Shown: piece after piece, positions 1 through 7,863 of the stretch
Numbering within the stretch: position 1 is the first letter of the stretch
Layout of the letters: every line of letters starts with the position of its first letter
DNA from: CAZOZZ01 sp965262425
GTDB taxonomy: Bacteria > Acidobacteriota > Terriglobia > 20CM-2-55-15
NCBI GenBank assembly: GCA_965262425.1
Contig: OZ253536.1
Span: 2,542,001-2,606,000 of the forward strand
Reading direction: 5' to 3'
Length of the DNA stretch: 64,000 nucleotides
Notes under the pieces: model-generated
Database searches by the model: none
What the model was told of the DNA's origin: nothing
The model's input: the letters and a program-made list of their open reading frames with translations, nothing else
Program-made: the position numbers and the translations under genes

Positions 1-85
1 GACACCACTCGAGCCGACGCGTGTGAGTAGGACCGAAAGGAGATAGACTGCCTTACGGACACGCTCGTCCATAGGAGGAGAACCG

Positions 86-481
86 ATGGAACGAAAAATC
101 GTCAATCCCTGGAAATGGCAGGACCAGTATGGATTTGTGCAGGGAAATGATGTCAGCGGAATCAACCGAACGCTGTTTATTGCTGGGCAGACTTCGAACG
201 ATGACGAAGGTAATCCGCTTCATGCGGGCGATATGCGCGCTCAACTCGGGCAGGCGATCGACAACCTTGAGACCGTCCTGAAGCAGGCGGGCCTCGCGTT
301 AGAGAACGTCGTGCGGTTGAACTATTACACGACCGACGTGGACAAGTTCATGGAAGCGGCCGATGTTGCGGGGGAACGATTGGGGCCGGCGGGGTGTCGG
401 CCGGCGAGCACGCTGCTGGGTGTTTCCCGGTTGGCGTTTCCGGAGTTGATGATTGAGATTGAGGCGACGGCGGTGGAGTAG
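86..481 (+). CDS. ridA: RidA/YjgF family enamine/imine deaminase
   Basis: 131 residues, the usual RidA length. RidA proteins are cytosolic trimers that hydrolyse reactive 2-aminoacrylate-type enamines released by PLP enzymes. The fold signatures are visible: TLFIAGQTS near residue 30, a QAIDNLETVLKQAG helix, VVRLNYYTTDVDKF, and the C-terminal RPASTLLGVSRLAFPELMIE segment holding the substrate-contact arginine and the conserved glutamate. An AGGAGG-type Shine-Dalgarno lies 7 bases before the ATG. The gene is convergent with the TPR gene, 15 bp away. Some RidA paralogues are not deaminases, so the exact substrate is open. Confidence 0.9.
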   Translation: MERKIVNPWKWQDQYGFVQGNDVSGINRTLFIAGQTSNDDEGNPLHAGDMRAQLGQAIDNLETVLKQAGLALENVVRLNYYTTDVDKFMEAADVAGERLGPAGCRPASTLLGVSRLAFPELMIEIEATAVE

Positions 482-496
482 CTGGGCCGATTGGCT

Positions 497-1480
497 TCAT
501 TCCGGTTTCGGCGGAGAAGAGTCCCGGATGGCCCGGGCGGCTGTGAGCATCCTTTGAGCGATCTCGCGCCACTTCCCTTCCGAATTTTCGCTGAGATATG
601 CTTCCAGTTGCTCGACCGCGAGAGCCCCGGACCTCATCCGCAGATACACCTCAGCGAGGGTGAGCCGCAGTCCGGTCATGTCGGGATCCAGTCGAACGGC
701 CCGCAGCAATGGCTCCTCCGCTTCCCTGAGCCTCTGGCTGCGGAAGAGTGCGATTCCCAGATTGTAGTAAGCCTCGGCCGACTGCGTGGTCATGGCCGTC
801 GCGGCGCGGAGCAGTTCGATCGCGCCTTCGAAGTTCCCACGAAGAATGTAGAGGCCACCAAGATTGATCAGCGGTCGGGGGTTCAGTGAGGTCAGGTCCC
901 GCGCCAGCACATACTCCCGCTCTGCGTCATCCAGCCGTTCCTGCTGTTGGTAGAGAGTACCGAGATTGATGTGTGCGTCCAGATGAGCCGGAGCCAGGCG
1001 AGTGGCGGCCTCGAGATGATGGATAGCCGCATCGACCTCACCGCTTGCTTTGGTCTCCAAACCCTTCTCGTACTCGTCGAGCGCTTCTTGCGAGAAATTC
1101 CCGGGGAACTGTCCAACATCGACGACATGATCGCCGTCGACCGTCCGGGACTGCGCGTAACGCGGATTGAGAACGATGCTTGTAAATTGCTCAAGTCGTC
1201 CTGCGCCGAGTTGAAACCACTCGTGAATTGTCTCGTAGCCGTTCAGTGAGAACTCAACCAGGAAGACTCCCGCCGGCAGGTCGCCGACCTGGAAGTAGCC
1301 ACCCTGATTCGTTGATGTGGAAAGCGGAACACCGTCCAACTGAAGCGATACGTTCACACCGACCAGGGGATCACCCGACATGTCCACGACCTGCCCGCCG
1401 ACTCTATGGGACTGAACGCCCGCGGCGATTGACGTCGCACACAAGCAAACAACGGCGACCAGCAATGACGCTGCCTTCAT
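497..1480 (-). CDS. Exported TPR protein with N-terminal carboxypeptidase-regulatory-like domain
   Basis: 327 residues. A signal peptide (about residues 1-21, hydrophobic core SLLVAVVCLCATSIAAG) is followed by a carboxypeptidase-regulatory-like beta-sandwich (about 25-105; GGQVVDMSGDPLVGVNVSL, then GYFQVGDLPAGVFLVEFSLNGY). Four to five TPR repeats follow (about 130-310; for example AHLDAHINLGTLYQQQERLDDA and AEAYYNLGIALFRSQRLREA). The architecture suggests a periplasmic or surface scaffold that binds other proteins. No catalytic motif is seen. It resembles the product of 9364-10326, which has the same domain order, so the two are likely paralogues. Confidence 0.8.
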   Translation of the reverse strand: MKAASLLVAVVCLCATSIAAGVQSHRVGGQVVDMSGDPLVGVNVSLQLDGVPLSTSTNQGGYFQVGDLPAGVFLVEFSLNGYETIHEWFQLGAGRLEQFTSIVLNPRYAQSRTVDGDHVVDVGQFPGNFSQEALDEYEKGLETKASGEVDAAIHHLEAATRLAPAHLDAHINLGTLYQQQERLDDAEREYVLARDLTSLNPRPLINLGGLYILRGNFEGAIELLRAATAMTTQSAEAYYNLGIALFRSQRLREAEEPLLRAVRLDPDMTGLRLTLAEVYLRMRSGALAVEQLEAYLSENSEGKWREIAQRMLTAARAIRDSSPPKPE

Positions 1481-1617
1481 GGTGAATACATCCTCGCAGG
1501 ATTAGTTTATCCCGATTGCCGAAAACGTATTCGAAAAAGTCGGAGAGCGTTCGCTGGGAGTCCGTCAAAGACACGAAATCGCATTGTCAACTCGGCTGAC
1601 GCGACCAGGGCCTGTGA

Positions 1618-2415
1618 TCAACCGTCCTGTTCGCCCTGGCGTTGTGATGTTGAGGAAACGTCGAAGATGTCGATCCAGTTCGACAGTGGTTTGAAAAAGC
1701 GGAAGGCGGTGCGGTCCACCTGGAGGGGCGTGACTGAGGCGTAGCCGTCCTGGAGGGCTTCGTAGTCTGCGGGGTGCTCTTCGGAAGGGGTTTCGTTGTG
1801 GTCGTGAAGTTCTTCGTGGAGCCAGAAATACTGCTCGCCGCGGGGATCGAGGTTTTCCACCAGAACGGTCCGGCCTTCATTCTGCCCTTGTCTGGTCAAA
1901 AGAACCCTGCCGTTCCAGACGGTTGGAAAGTTCACGTTCAGGACGACGCCGGGAGGCAGGCCTTCTTCGAGAACTCTGTGCGCCAGGACGGCTGTGAACT
2001 CGGCAGCCGGTTTGAAATCCATCGGTTCGCGGTACTCGAGCGAAACGGCAATGCCGGGTATGCCCTGTAAGGCGCCTTCAAACGCCGCGGCCAGAGTACC
2101 CGAATACGCCACGCTGTCGCCGACGTTCTTGCCCCTGTTGATGCCGGACACCAGCAGGTGCGGACGTGTTTCAAGAATCCGGAGAAACGCCAGAATCACG
2201 CAGTCGGCCGGTGTCCCGTCTACGGAGAAACGATTGGCTGCAACTTGGTGGAAGCGAAGCGGGCGGTTCAGCGTGATCGAGTGGCTGGTCGCGCTCATCT
2301 CCCGATCGGGAGCAACGACGGTCAGCCTGCCAAGGGGGCTCAACTCGACCTCCAGCGCCTTGAGCGCAGGAGAAGCGATACCGTCGTCGTTTGTAATAAG
2401 GATTTGAGTGTCCAC
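1618..2415 (-). CDS. surE: 5'/3'-nucleotidase SurE
   Basis: 265 residues from a GTG start, giving an N-terminus DTQILITNDDG in which the ITNDDG metal-binding motif sits at the usual place, close to residue 1. Further SurE hallmarks are APDREMSATSHSITL, the GTPADCVILA segment and HLLVSGINRGKNVGDSVAYSGTLAAA. SurE dephosphorylates nucleoside monophosphates in the cytosol. An upstream ATG at 2466 lies inside the adjoining tRNA gene and is rejected. The GTG is only 9 bases beyond the tRNA 3' end and there is no clear Shine-Dalgarno, so the message after tRNA processing would be almost leaderless. Confidence 0.93.
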   Translation of the reverse strand: MDTQILITNDDGIASPALKALEVELSPLGRLTVVAPDREMSATSHSITLNRPLRFHQVAANRFSVDGTPADCVILAFLRILETRPHLLVSGINRGKNVGDSVAYSGTLAAAFEGALQGIPGIAVSLEYREPMDFKPAAEFTAVLAHRVLEEGLPPGVVLNVNFPTVWNGRVLLTRQGQNEGRTVLVENLDPRGEQYFWLHEELHDHNETPSEEHPADYEALQDGYASVTPLQVDRTAFRFFKPLSNWIDIFDVSSTSQRQGEQDG

Positions 2416-2424
2416 GAGAGGAAG

Positions 2425-2498
2425 TCGGGACGGCCGGATTTGAACCGGCGGCCTCACCCACCCCAAGGGTGCGCGCTACCAAGCTGCGCTACGTCCCG
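2425..2498 (-). tRNA. tRNA-Pro (anticodon GGG)
   Basis: A 74-nt cloverleaf on the minus strand: 7-bp acceptor stem (CGGGACG/CGTCCCG) with discriminator A, D-arm GCGC...GCGC, anticodon stem CACCC/GGGTG with loop TTGGGGT (anticodon GGG), and a T-arm GCCGG-TTCAAAT-CCGGC. The terminal CCA is not encoded. It lies directly upstream of surE and is probably co-transcribed with it. Confidence 0.96.
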
Positions 2499-2540
2499 AG
2501 AGAGGTGAGCCGGGCAGACCGAATTCACCTCCACATCACC

Positions 2541-2894
2541 TTAGGATTTACCGTCGAGCAATGTCAAGATGTCCCGAAGCTCATCGCGTACCTGTTCGAG
2601 CTTCTTCGCTGTCTTTTCTCCCACCTTCTCATCAGCTTTCTCACGGCCCCGACGTCCGATCTGCTTGCGGGCCCCCGCAATCGTGAAACCCTGTTCGTGA
2701 AGAAGTTCCTTGATCTTGAGCGCTATCTCAAGATCCGCTCGACGATAGACGCGGTGTCCCGACTCCGCCTTCTTCGGCGACAGTGTCGGAAACTCGGATT
2801 CCCAGAAGCGTAGAACGAAGGCCTCGACACCGACGATGTCTGCGACTTCCCCGATCTTGAAGTACAGCTTGTCCGGAATCTCAACGTTTGCCAC
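2541..2894 (-). CDS. MerR-family transcriptional regulator
   Basis: 117 residues. An N-terminal MerR winged helix (about 10-80) contains YFKIGEVADIVGVEAFVLRFWESEFPTL, then GHRVYRRADLEIALKIKELLHEQGFTIAGARK. A charged helix (about 85-115, KVGEKTAKKLEQVRDELRDIL) should form the dimer coiled coil. The protein is short, has no C-terminal ligand domain and no metal-binding cysteines, as in the small MerR proteins commonly found near ihfA/tRNA loci. The start overlaps the 3' end of der by 14 bp, which suggests translational coupling. The target is unknown. Confidence 0.85.
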   Translation of the reverse strand: MANVEIPDKLYFKIGEVADIVGVEAFVLRFWESEFPTLSPKKAESGHRVYRRADLEIALKIKELLHEQGFTIAGARKQIGRRGREKADEKVGEKTAKKLEQVRDELRDILTLLDGKS

Positions 2895-4242
2895 CCGAAC
2901 CCCTTTTTCCCGCGCGATGTTTGATTATAATCGGGCTCCCCTCGAAAGAAAATCTCTCCCGAATCTGATTCATGAGAAATCGTTCAAACGAGAAATGTAG
3001 CTTTCGCTTCGTATTGGCAAACACCACAAAAGTTGGAGGTCCTGTTTTTACCTGAGCGATGTAGCGCACCTTGACGTCTGAGGGCAGGCCCCCACGCTCC
3101 ATGCTCACCTCTTTCAGGAACTGATTCAGTTCCCCGGTGCCCACGCGACGGCGACGATGCTCGTAAATCTTCTCGAGCATCCCATAGAGTTTCTGAACAC
3201 GCTGACCGGTTTTGGCGGATATGAACTGGATTGGCGCATATTCGAGGAACTTGAGCCTCTCCCGAATCTTCCTCTCGAAATCGGCCGTGATCGTCGGGCT
3301 CTTTTCGACCAGGTCCCACTTGTTGACGACGATCAGAACCGACCGTCCCGCCTCGTGCGCGTACCCCCCGATGGTCGCGTCAATCGCGGCGATCGACCGC
3401 TCCCCGTCAACGAGAAGAATGGCGACGTCGCTCAGCCCCAGGTGCTTCCTGGCCATGATCACGCTTAATTTTTCCGTCGTTTGATCCGTCTTGCCTTTTC
3501 GGCGGATCCCCGCGGTGTCAATGAACCGAAAGCGGACACCGGACCGTTCGATCACACTGTCCACCGCGTCGCGGGTCGTCCCCGCAACAGGGGAGACCAT
3601 GGATCGCTGTTCGCCGACCAGCATGTTCAACAAAGTGGACTTGCCGGCGTTCGGGCGGCCGATAATCGCCACCTTGATCTCATCGGTATCCGCTTCGTAA
3701 TCGGGAGTCTCCGGCAGAGCGGCTGCGATGTCATCCAGCAGCTCGGTAAAGCCACGCCCGTGCTCGGCGGAAATCGGGAATGTCTTCTCAATGGCCAACC
3801 GGGCGAACTCACCGATATCGGCTTCCTGACTGGTAGTGTCGATCTTGTTGACAAGAAGGAAAACCGGACGTTCGGCCCGCCGGAGCAACCCGGCCAGTTC
3901 CTCATCGCCAGGCGTTCGCCCGGCGCGCGCATCCGCCACGAAAAGCACTATTGATGCGGCTTCGATAGCCACGCTTGCCTGCTCAAATATTTTCTGGGGG
4001 ATCTCCGATTCTTCTCCGGGGATGATGCCTCCGGTGTCGACTATCTCAAATGACACGCCGCTCCAGTCCAGGGTGCCATAGATGCGATCGCGGGTGATTC
4101 CGGGTTCGTCGGAAACAATGGCCCGTCGTCGCCCGACAAGCCGATTGAAGATCGTCGATTTACCCACATTCGGCCGCCCAATAATGGCCACGAGCGGCAA
4201 GACGGCCTTCACATCTTCATTATTCCCAGGAGTATCAGACAC
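2881..4242 (-). CDS. der: Ribosome-assembly GTPase Der (EngA)
   Basis: 453 residues, the normal length. Two tandem GTPase domains are visible: G1 GRPNVGKS near residue 22 with DTGG and NKID, and G1 GRPNAGKS near 196 with DTAG and NKWD. A C-terminal KH-like domain follows (about 365-445; ELNQFLKEVSMERGGLP, then KVRYIAQVKTGPPTFVVF). Der binds the 50S precursor in the cytoplasm and is normally essential. The ATG start directly precedes a typical Der N-terminus. It is the first gene of the der-merR-tRNA-surE stretch. Confidence 0.97.
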   Translation of the reverse strand: MSDTPGNNEDVKAVLPLVAIIGRPNVGKSTIFNRLVGRRRAIVSDEPGITRDRIYGTLDWSGVSFEIVDTGGIIPGEESEIPQKIFEQASVAIEAASIVLFVADARAGRTPGDEELAGLLRRAERPVFLLVNKIDTTSQEADIGEFARLAIEKTFPISAEHGRGFTELLDDIAAALPETPDYEADTDEIKVAIIGRPNAGKSTLLNMLVGEQRSMVSPVAGTTRDAVDSVIERSGVRFRFIDTAGIRRKGKTDQTTEKLSVIMARKHLGLSDVAILLVDGERSIAAIDATIGGYAHEAGRSVLIVVNKWDLVEKSPTITADFERKIRERLKFLEYAPIQFISAKTGQRVQKLYGMLEKIYEHRRRRVGTGELNQFLKEVSMERGGLPSDVKVRYIAQVKTGPPTFVVFANTKRKLHFSFERFLMNQIRERFSFEGSPIIIKHRAGKRGSGGKR

Positions 4243-4316
4243 AGGTCGGAAGATACCACATCGTGAGCGACTAAACTTTCGGGGTGATTGGACCGCGTCT
4301 CCGCGTTGAACCCCTC

Positions 4317-4595
4317 CTACTTTCCCCCGGCAATCGATGGCAAGATCGAAATCGTGTCCCCGGCCTCGATCGCCGTTCGAAGGTCGTCCCGATCCTTGAT
4401 ATTGTCCTCGTTGACGTAGATGTTGATGAAGCGCCGTGCCTGGCCCGACTCGTCGAAGACTTTCTCGCCAAAGCCGCTGAACTCCGCGTTCAGCAGCTTC
4501 AACGCTTCATCTACGGTCGAGGCCTCAACGGGCACCTCTGCCTGTCCGGCGGTCAACACCCGCAGGGGCGTGGGAATTTTCACTTTAATACTCAT
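4317..4595 (-). CDS. MoaD/ThiS/CysO-like sulfur-carrier protein ending in Gly-Gly-Lys
   Basis: 92 residues with the ubiquitin-like MoaD/ThiS pattern (VKIPTPLRVLTAGQAEVPVEAS, RRFINIYVNEDNIKD, AGDTISILPSIAGG). Carriers of this family are adenylated on a terminal Gly-Gly and converted to a thiocarboxylate that donates sulfur. Here the last residues are G90-G91-K92, so one lysine masks the diglycine. The JAMM peptidase gene lies 5 bp upstream in the same operon. Such peptidases release CysO-cysteine in Mycobacterium and trim masked carriers such as QbsE. Inference: the peptidase removes Lys92 before activation. No cysteine synthase or E1 enzyme is in the window. Confidence 0.88.
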   Translation of the reverse strand: MSIKVKIPTPLRVLTAGQAEVPVEASTVDEALKLLNAEFSGFGEKVFDESGQARRFINIYVNEDNIKDRDDLRTAIEAGDTISILPSIAGGK

Positions 4596-4600
4596 ATCGA

Positions 4601-5026
4601 TTACTCCTCCTCCTGAATATCGAGGGGTTCTTCATAGAACTTGCGCTCCGATTCATTCAGTTCCCAACTCTGTAGTTTCTCGACGCTCCCGTTGCTCACC
4701 GATCCGATGATGTAGGAGTAGCCCGGCCATGCACGATCCGTGTCGAACTGGGAAGGCTTCGACGGATGGTCCGGGTGCGAGTGGTAAATTCCAATGATAT
4801 CCCACGGACCCTCTTCAAACTCGCGCTGAGCAACGAGCATGTCTCTGGGATCCAGTTCGTAGCGGTCCGCGGCCCTCTCGTTGTTGAGGTTCCTGCAGGG
4901 CCGGAACAATTCCACGGCCTTCTTTTCTCCCGTCGTACCGATGATCAGACCGCAACACTCGTGAGGGTACGTCTCCTCCATATGCTTGTGGATCTGTTTT
5001 AGCAGCGGTCTTGGAATGGTTAGCAT
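4601..5026 (-). CDS. JAMM/MPN+ metallopeptidase (Mec-like)
   Basis: 141 residues from the ATG at 5026, chosen because it has an AGAGAGG Shine-Dalgarno and gives the family N-terminus (MLTIPRPLL). A TTG at 5050 overlapping the upstream gene is the alternative. The zinc-site residues are complete: Glu23 in HECCGL, His82 and His84 in YHSHPDHPSKPS, and Asp95 in QFDTD. JAMM enzymes cleave isopeptide or peptide bonds after ubiquitin-like carriers. The adjacent carrier gene points to a CysO/QbsD-type role, either maturing the carrier or releasing the sulfurated amino acid. Confidence 0.9.
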   Translation of the reverse strand: MLTIPRPLLKQIHKHMEETYPHECCGLIIGTTGEKKAVELFRPCRNLNNERAADRYELDPRDMLVAQREFEEGPWDIIGIYHSHPDHPSKPSQFDTDRAWPGYSYIIGSVSNGSVEKLQSWELNESERKFYEEPLDIQEEE

Positions 5027-5042
5027 AAGCCTCTCTGTCGGT

Positions 5043-5693
5043 TCATCCAACCGGGCGGATGAGCCGCGTTGTTTTGATCTGCCCCTTGTTCCACTCCACC
5101 ATGGCGGCGGCCGCTTCGTCCATCGGCAGTTCCCTCGACGGCGGAGCGATCAGGATCCACAGGAGTCGGCGCGTGTCATCTCGAACCCGAGTCCGCACTG
5201 AATCCGAGATGGGGCTTCCGAACGCACCCGCCTGATCAGAGAGCACAGGAAAATGATAAAGGTTCAGCTCGCCCCGGCCAATCCCTTCGTAGGATTCGCC
5301 GTCCCGACCGATCCGGAATTCGATCGGCGGACGCAGGGTGTCGGAATCGAACAGGCCCATGGGAATCATCAACTTCAAAGAATAGTAGTTGATCAGATCC
5401 ACTGCGGTATTGATAAAGTAAAGATCCTTCCCCCGCACGACCCTCCGGAACAGAGCCTCCGACGACGGCCGATGTCTGGTGGGATCGAGTCCCGTCCGAT
5501 GAAACAGCTTTCGCACCGCCCGAATCGGCTCGACCTGGCCGGGTGGAATGTCTCGATACTTTTCCGCGTATTCCGCCGCGAGGTCGTTTAACACTTGCCG
5601 GAACTTCTCCGGAGTCTCCCCGATAACGACATCCTCGGCTTCAATGATCCCGAGTTGAACCGCATCGGCAATGTCCGAACTGATTTCAATCAT
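5043..5693 (-). CDS. B3/B4 tRNA-binding-domain protein
   Basis: 216 residues matching the stand-alone B3/B4 domain of the phenylalanyl-tRNA synthetase beta chain (about residues 60-190). Visible motifs are KLFHRTGLDPTRHRPSSEAL, GKDLYFINTAVDLINYYSLK, IPMGLFDSDTL and the C-terminal RRLLWILIAPP. Stand-alone B3/B4 proteins are thought to bind or edit mischarged aminoacyl-tRNA, but most are uncharacterised. It is the promoter-proximal gene of the B3/B4-JAMM-carrier operon and abuts the JAMM gene. Whether it serves the sulfur-carrier pathway is unknown. Confidence 0.82.
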   Translation of the reverse strand: MIEISSDIADAVQLGIIEAEDVVIGETPEKFRQVLNDLAAEYAEKYRDIPPGQVEPIRAVRKLFHRTGLDPTRHRPSSEALFRRVVRGKDLYFINTAVDLINYYSLKLMIPMGLFDSDTLRPPIEFRIGRDGESYEGIGRGELNLYHFPVLSDQAGAFGSPISDSVRTRVRDDTRRLLWILIAPPSRELPMDEAAAAMVEWNKGQIKTTRLIRPVG

Positions 5694-5730
5694 TTCGACA
5701 AATCTAACAAAGTGCGTGTCTTGTCACCCA

Positions 5731-5838
5731 CCTGGCTTTGCCCCGACACACTGGTCGCCAGATTTGCCCCCTACACACCACCCACCAGGTTCGCCCCCGG
5801 CACACCGCTCGTCGGGTTTTGCCTCCGACATGGGAGGC
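5731..5838. repeat. Degenerate 26-29-bp tandem repeat
   Basis: Four imperfect units with the pattern YCWGRTTYGCCCCCNACACACC follow one another between the B3/B4 gene and dinG (units begin near 5731, 5759, 5786 and 5813). A minus-strand reading frame through them repeats VCRGxxW, but has no support as a gene. The units vary too much and have no unique spacers, so this is not CRISPR. Confidence 0.55.
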
Positions 5839-5850
5839 CGACTCGTGCCC

Positions 5851-5882
5851 GCGAGTGGCCAGGGACGGCCACCCCGACACGC
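5851..5882. repeat. REP-like palindrome, copy 1
   Basis: The minus strand reads GTGTCGGGGTGGCCGTCCCT followed by GGCCACTCGCG. The same unit recurs at 42311 and 63424. The core GTGGCC-GTCCCT-GGCCAC can form a hairpin. It lies about 95 bp before the dinG start. Confidence 0.75.
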
Positions 5883-5976
5883 TTTCCTGTACAGTTCCCT
5901 GGCTTGGGCCGATTAAAGTATACACTTGGTCTTTAACGCCGGCCGGGCCCTAGGCCGGCAGCATCGGTATCCCTAT

Positions 5977-7863
5977 ATGAAAGAGTTTTTTTCCTCAAAC
6001 GGTCTGCTTGCCAGGAAACTCGAAGATTACGAACCGCGGCCGTCTCAGATGCAAATGGCCGAGGTCGTGGCCGAGGCGCTCGAGGGGCAAACCCACGCGA
6101 TCATCGAAGCCGGGACCGGGACGGGTAAGACCCTGGCATACCTGGCACCGGCGCTGATGCACGGTCGCAGGCTGTTGGTTTCGACCGGGACGAAGGCGCT
6201 TCAAGACCAGATTTTCTACAAGGACATCCCTCTTCTCGAAGGCATCCTCGATCGACCGATTCGCGCGGCCTACCTCAAGGGACGTAACAACTACCTCTGT
6301 AAACTGAAGCTCCACACGTTTCAGGAAGAAGGATTGTTTACACCTCTCGAGCTGGATAACTTCTCCGAGATCGCCGAGTGGGCCAGCCAGACGGAAACCG
6401 GAGACCGCGCCGAGTTGACCACGATTTCCGACGACGATGAGTTGTGGTCGCGGCTGGACGCGCGACGCGATCGTTGCCTGGGCACGAAGTGTGAGGAGTT
6501 CGAAAGTTGTTTCCTGACTCTGGTCCGACAGAAAGCCATGGAATCGGACATCGTCGTGGTCAACCACCACCTGTTCTTTGCGGACCTGTCCATCCGCGAG
6601 TCTGAAATGGCTCAAATCCTGCCCGACTACACGGCGGTCATCTTCGATGAGGCTCACGAACTGGAAGACATTGCGACCGGATACTTCGGTTTTCACGTCA
6701 GCAACTACCGGATACAGGAACTTCTCTTCGATACACGATCGCTGGCACAGGAAACGACGATTCCAATCGAGAGCGAAGCGACGGCCCTCGGCCGGGCAGC
6801 GGATCATTTCTTCGGGCAGTTCCTGCTCCTGCGAGACGGACGGCACCCCCTTCCGGAACTGGAAGGCATCGATGAATTGATTGACGAACTCTACGATCTC
6901 AGACGCGCATTCAAACGGCAACTGGACATGGGTGGAGAATGGGCCAACCTGGCGCGGCGCGCCGGTGAGATCGCCAATGAGCTGGAAATCTTCAGGGACG
7001 GCAACCCCGACAACTACGTCTCGTGGCTGGACCGGAGGGGGCGGGGCGTGTTCCTCGAAGCCTGTCCTATCGATATCTCCCCGTTGCTAAGGGAAAGATT
7101 GTTCGACAAGGTGCCGACCTGCATTCTCACATCGGCGACGCTGACCGTGGGCGGTTCAACAGACTATATCCGTTCCCGACTCGGCCTGGACAACGCTTAC
7201 GCCGAAACGTTGTCCACGGAATTTGATTTCAAGAAACAAGCAGCGCTCTATGTCCCGTCGTTCCTTCCCGACTATCGGAGCCCCGCCTACCTGAAACTCG
7301 CCGGAGAGGAAATCAAGAAGATCCTTGAGATCTCCGAAGGCAGAGCATTCGTCCTGTTCACCAGCTACCAGCAGATGCAGGCCTGCTACAAGATGCTTGC
7401 GGACGAGCTTCCCTACCCCGTTCTGATCCAGGGCCGGACGAGCCGAACTCGACTGCTGGAACAGTTTCGACAGAAACCACAGGCCGTCCTGTTTGCGACC
7501 TCCAGTTTCTGGCAGGGAATCGACGTGAAAGGTGAGGCGCTCAGTTGCGTCATCATCGACAAGCTGCCGTTCCAGGTGCCGTCGGATCCCCTGGTTCAGG
7601 CGCGGATCCGGGAAATCGAACAGTCCGGAGGAAACGCTTTCGCCGATTACCAGGTCCCGGCGGCGATCCTGCGTCTCAAGCAGGGGTTTGGACGGCTCAT
7701 TCGCTCCCGGACCGACAAGGGCGTCCTGGCAATTCTCGATAGCCGGTTGAAGACACGAGGCTACGGCAAACTGTTCCTCTCCAGTCTGCCCGACTACGCC
7801 ATCGTCGACGACGTTGAGGATTTGAGGGGGTTCGTCGGCGACAACGGATCGGGCGATAGATGA
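5977..7863 (+). CDS. dinG: DinG/XPD-type ATP-dependent DNA helicase
   Basis: 628 residues from the ATG at 5977, preferred over an in-frame ATG at 5926 that lies in non-conserved sequence. It is a superfamily 2 helicase with an iron-sulfur domain: Walker A AGTGTGKT (45-52), DEAH box (224-227), four Fe-S cysteines (C108, C167, C172, C178), and C-terminal motifs TSYQQMQ, ATSSFWQGIDVKGEAL and LKQGFGRLIRSRTDKG (Q-x-x-GR-x-x-R). It unwinds 5'-tailed duplexes, D-loops or R-loops during repair. Its stop overlaps the queE start (ATGA), so the genes are translationally coupled. Functional linkage to queuosine is not implied. Confidence 0.93.
   Translation: MKEFFSSNGLLARKLEDYEPRPSQMQMAEVVAEALEGQTHAIIEAGTGTGKTLAYLAPALMHGRRLLVSTGTKALQDQIFYKDIPLLEGILDRPIRAAYLKGRNNYLCKLKLHTFQEEGLFTPLELDNFSEIAEWASQTETGDRAELTTISDDDELWSRLDARRDRCLGTKCEEFESCFLTLVRQKAMESDIVVVNHHLFFADLSIRESEMAQILPDYTAVIFDEAHELEDIATGYFGFHVSNYRIQELLFDTRSLAQETTIPIESEATALGRAADHFFGQFLLLRDGRHPLPELEGIDELIDELYDLRRAFKRQLDMGGEWANLARRAGEIANELEIFRDGNPDNYVSWLDRRGRGVFLEACPIDISPLLRERLFDKVPTCILTSATLTVGGSTDYIRSRLGLDNAYAETLSTEFDFKKQAALYVPSFLPDYRSPAYLKLAGEEIKKILEISEGRAFVLFTSYQQMQACYKMLADELPYPVLIQGRTSRTRLLEQFRQKPQAVLFATSSFWQGIDVKGEALSCVIIDKLPFQVPSDPLVQARIREIEQSGGNAFADYQVPAAILRLKQGFGRLIRSRTDKGVLAILDSRLKTRGYGKLFLSSLPDYAIVDDVEDLRGFVGDNGSGDR

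Noticed and set aside
5704..5925. Minus-strand frame with repeated VCRGxxW
   Set aside because: It is a by-product of the degenerate tandem repeat plus the REP palindrome; no ribosome site or homology.
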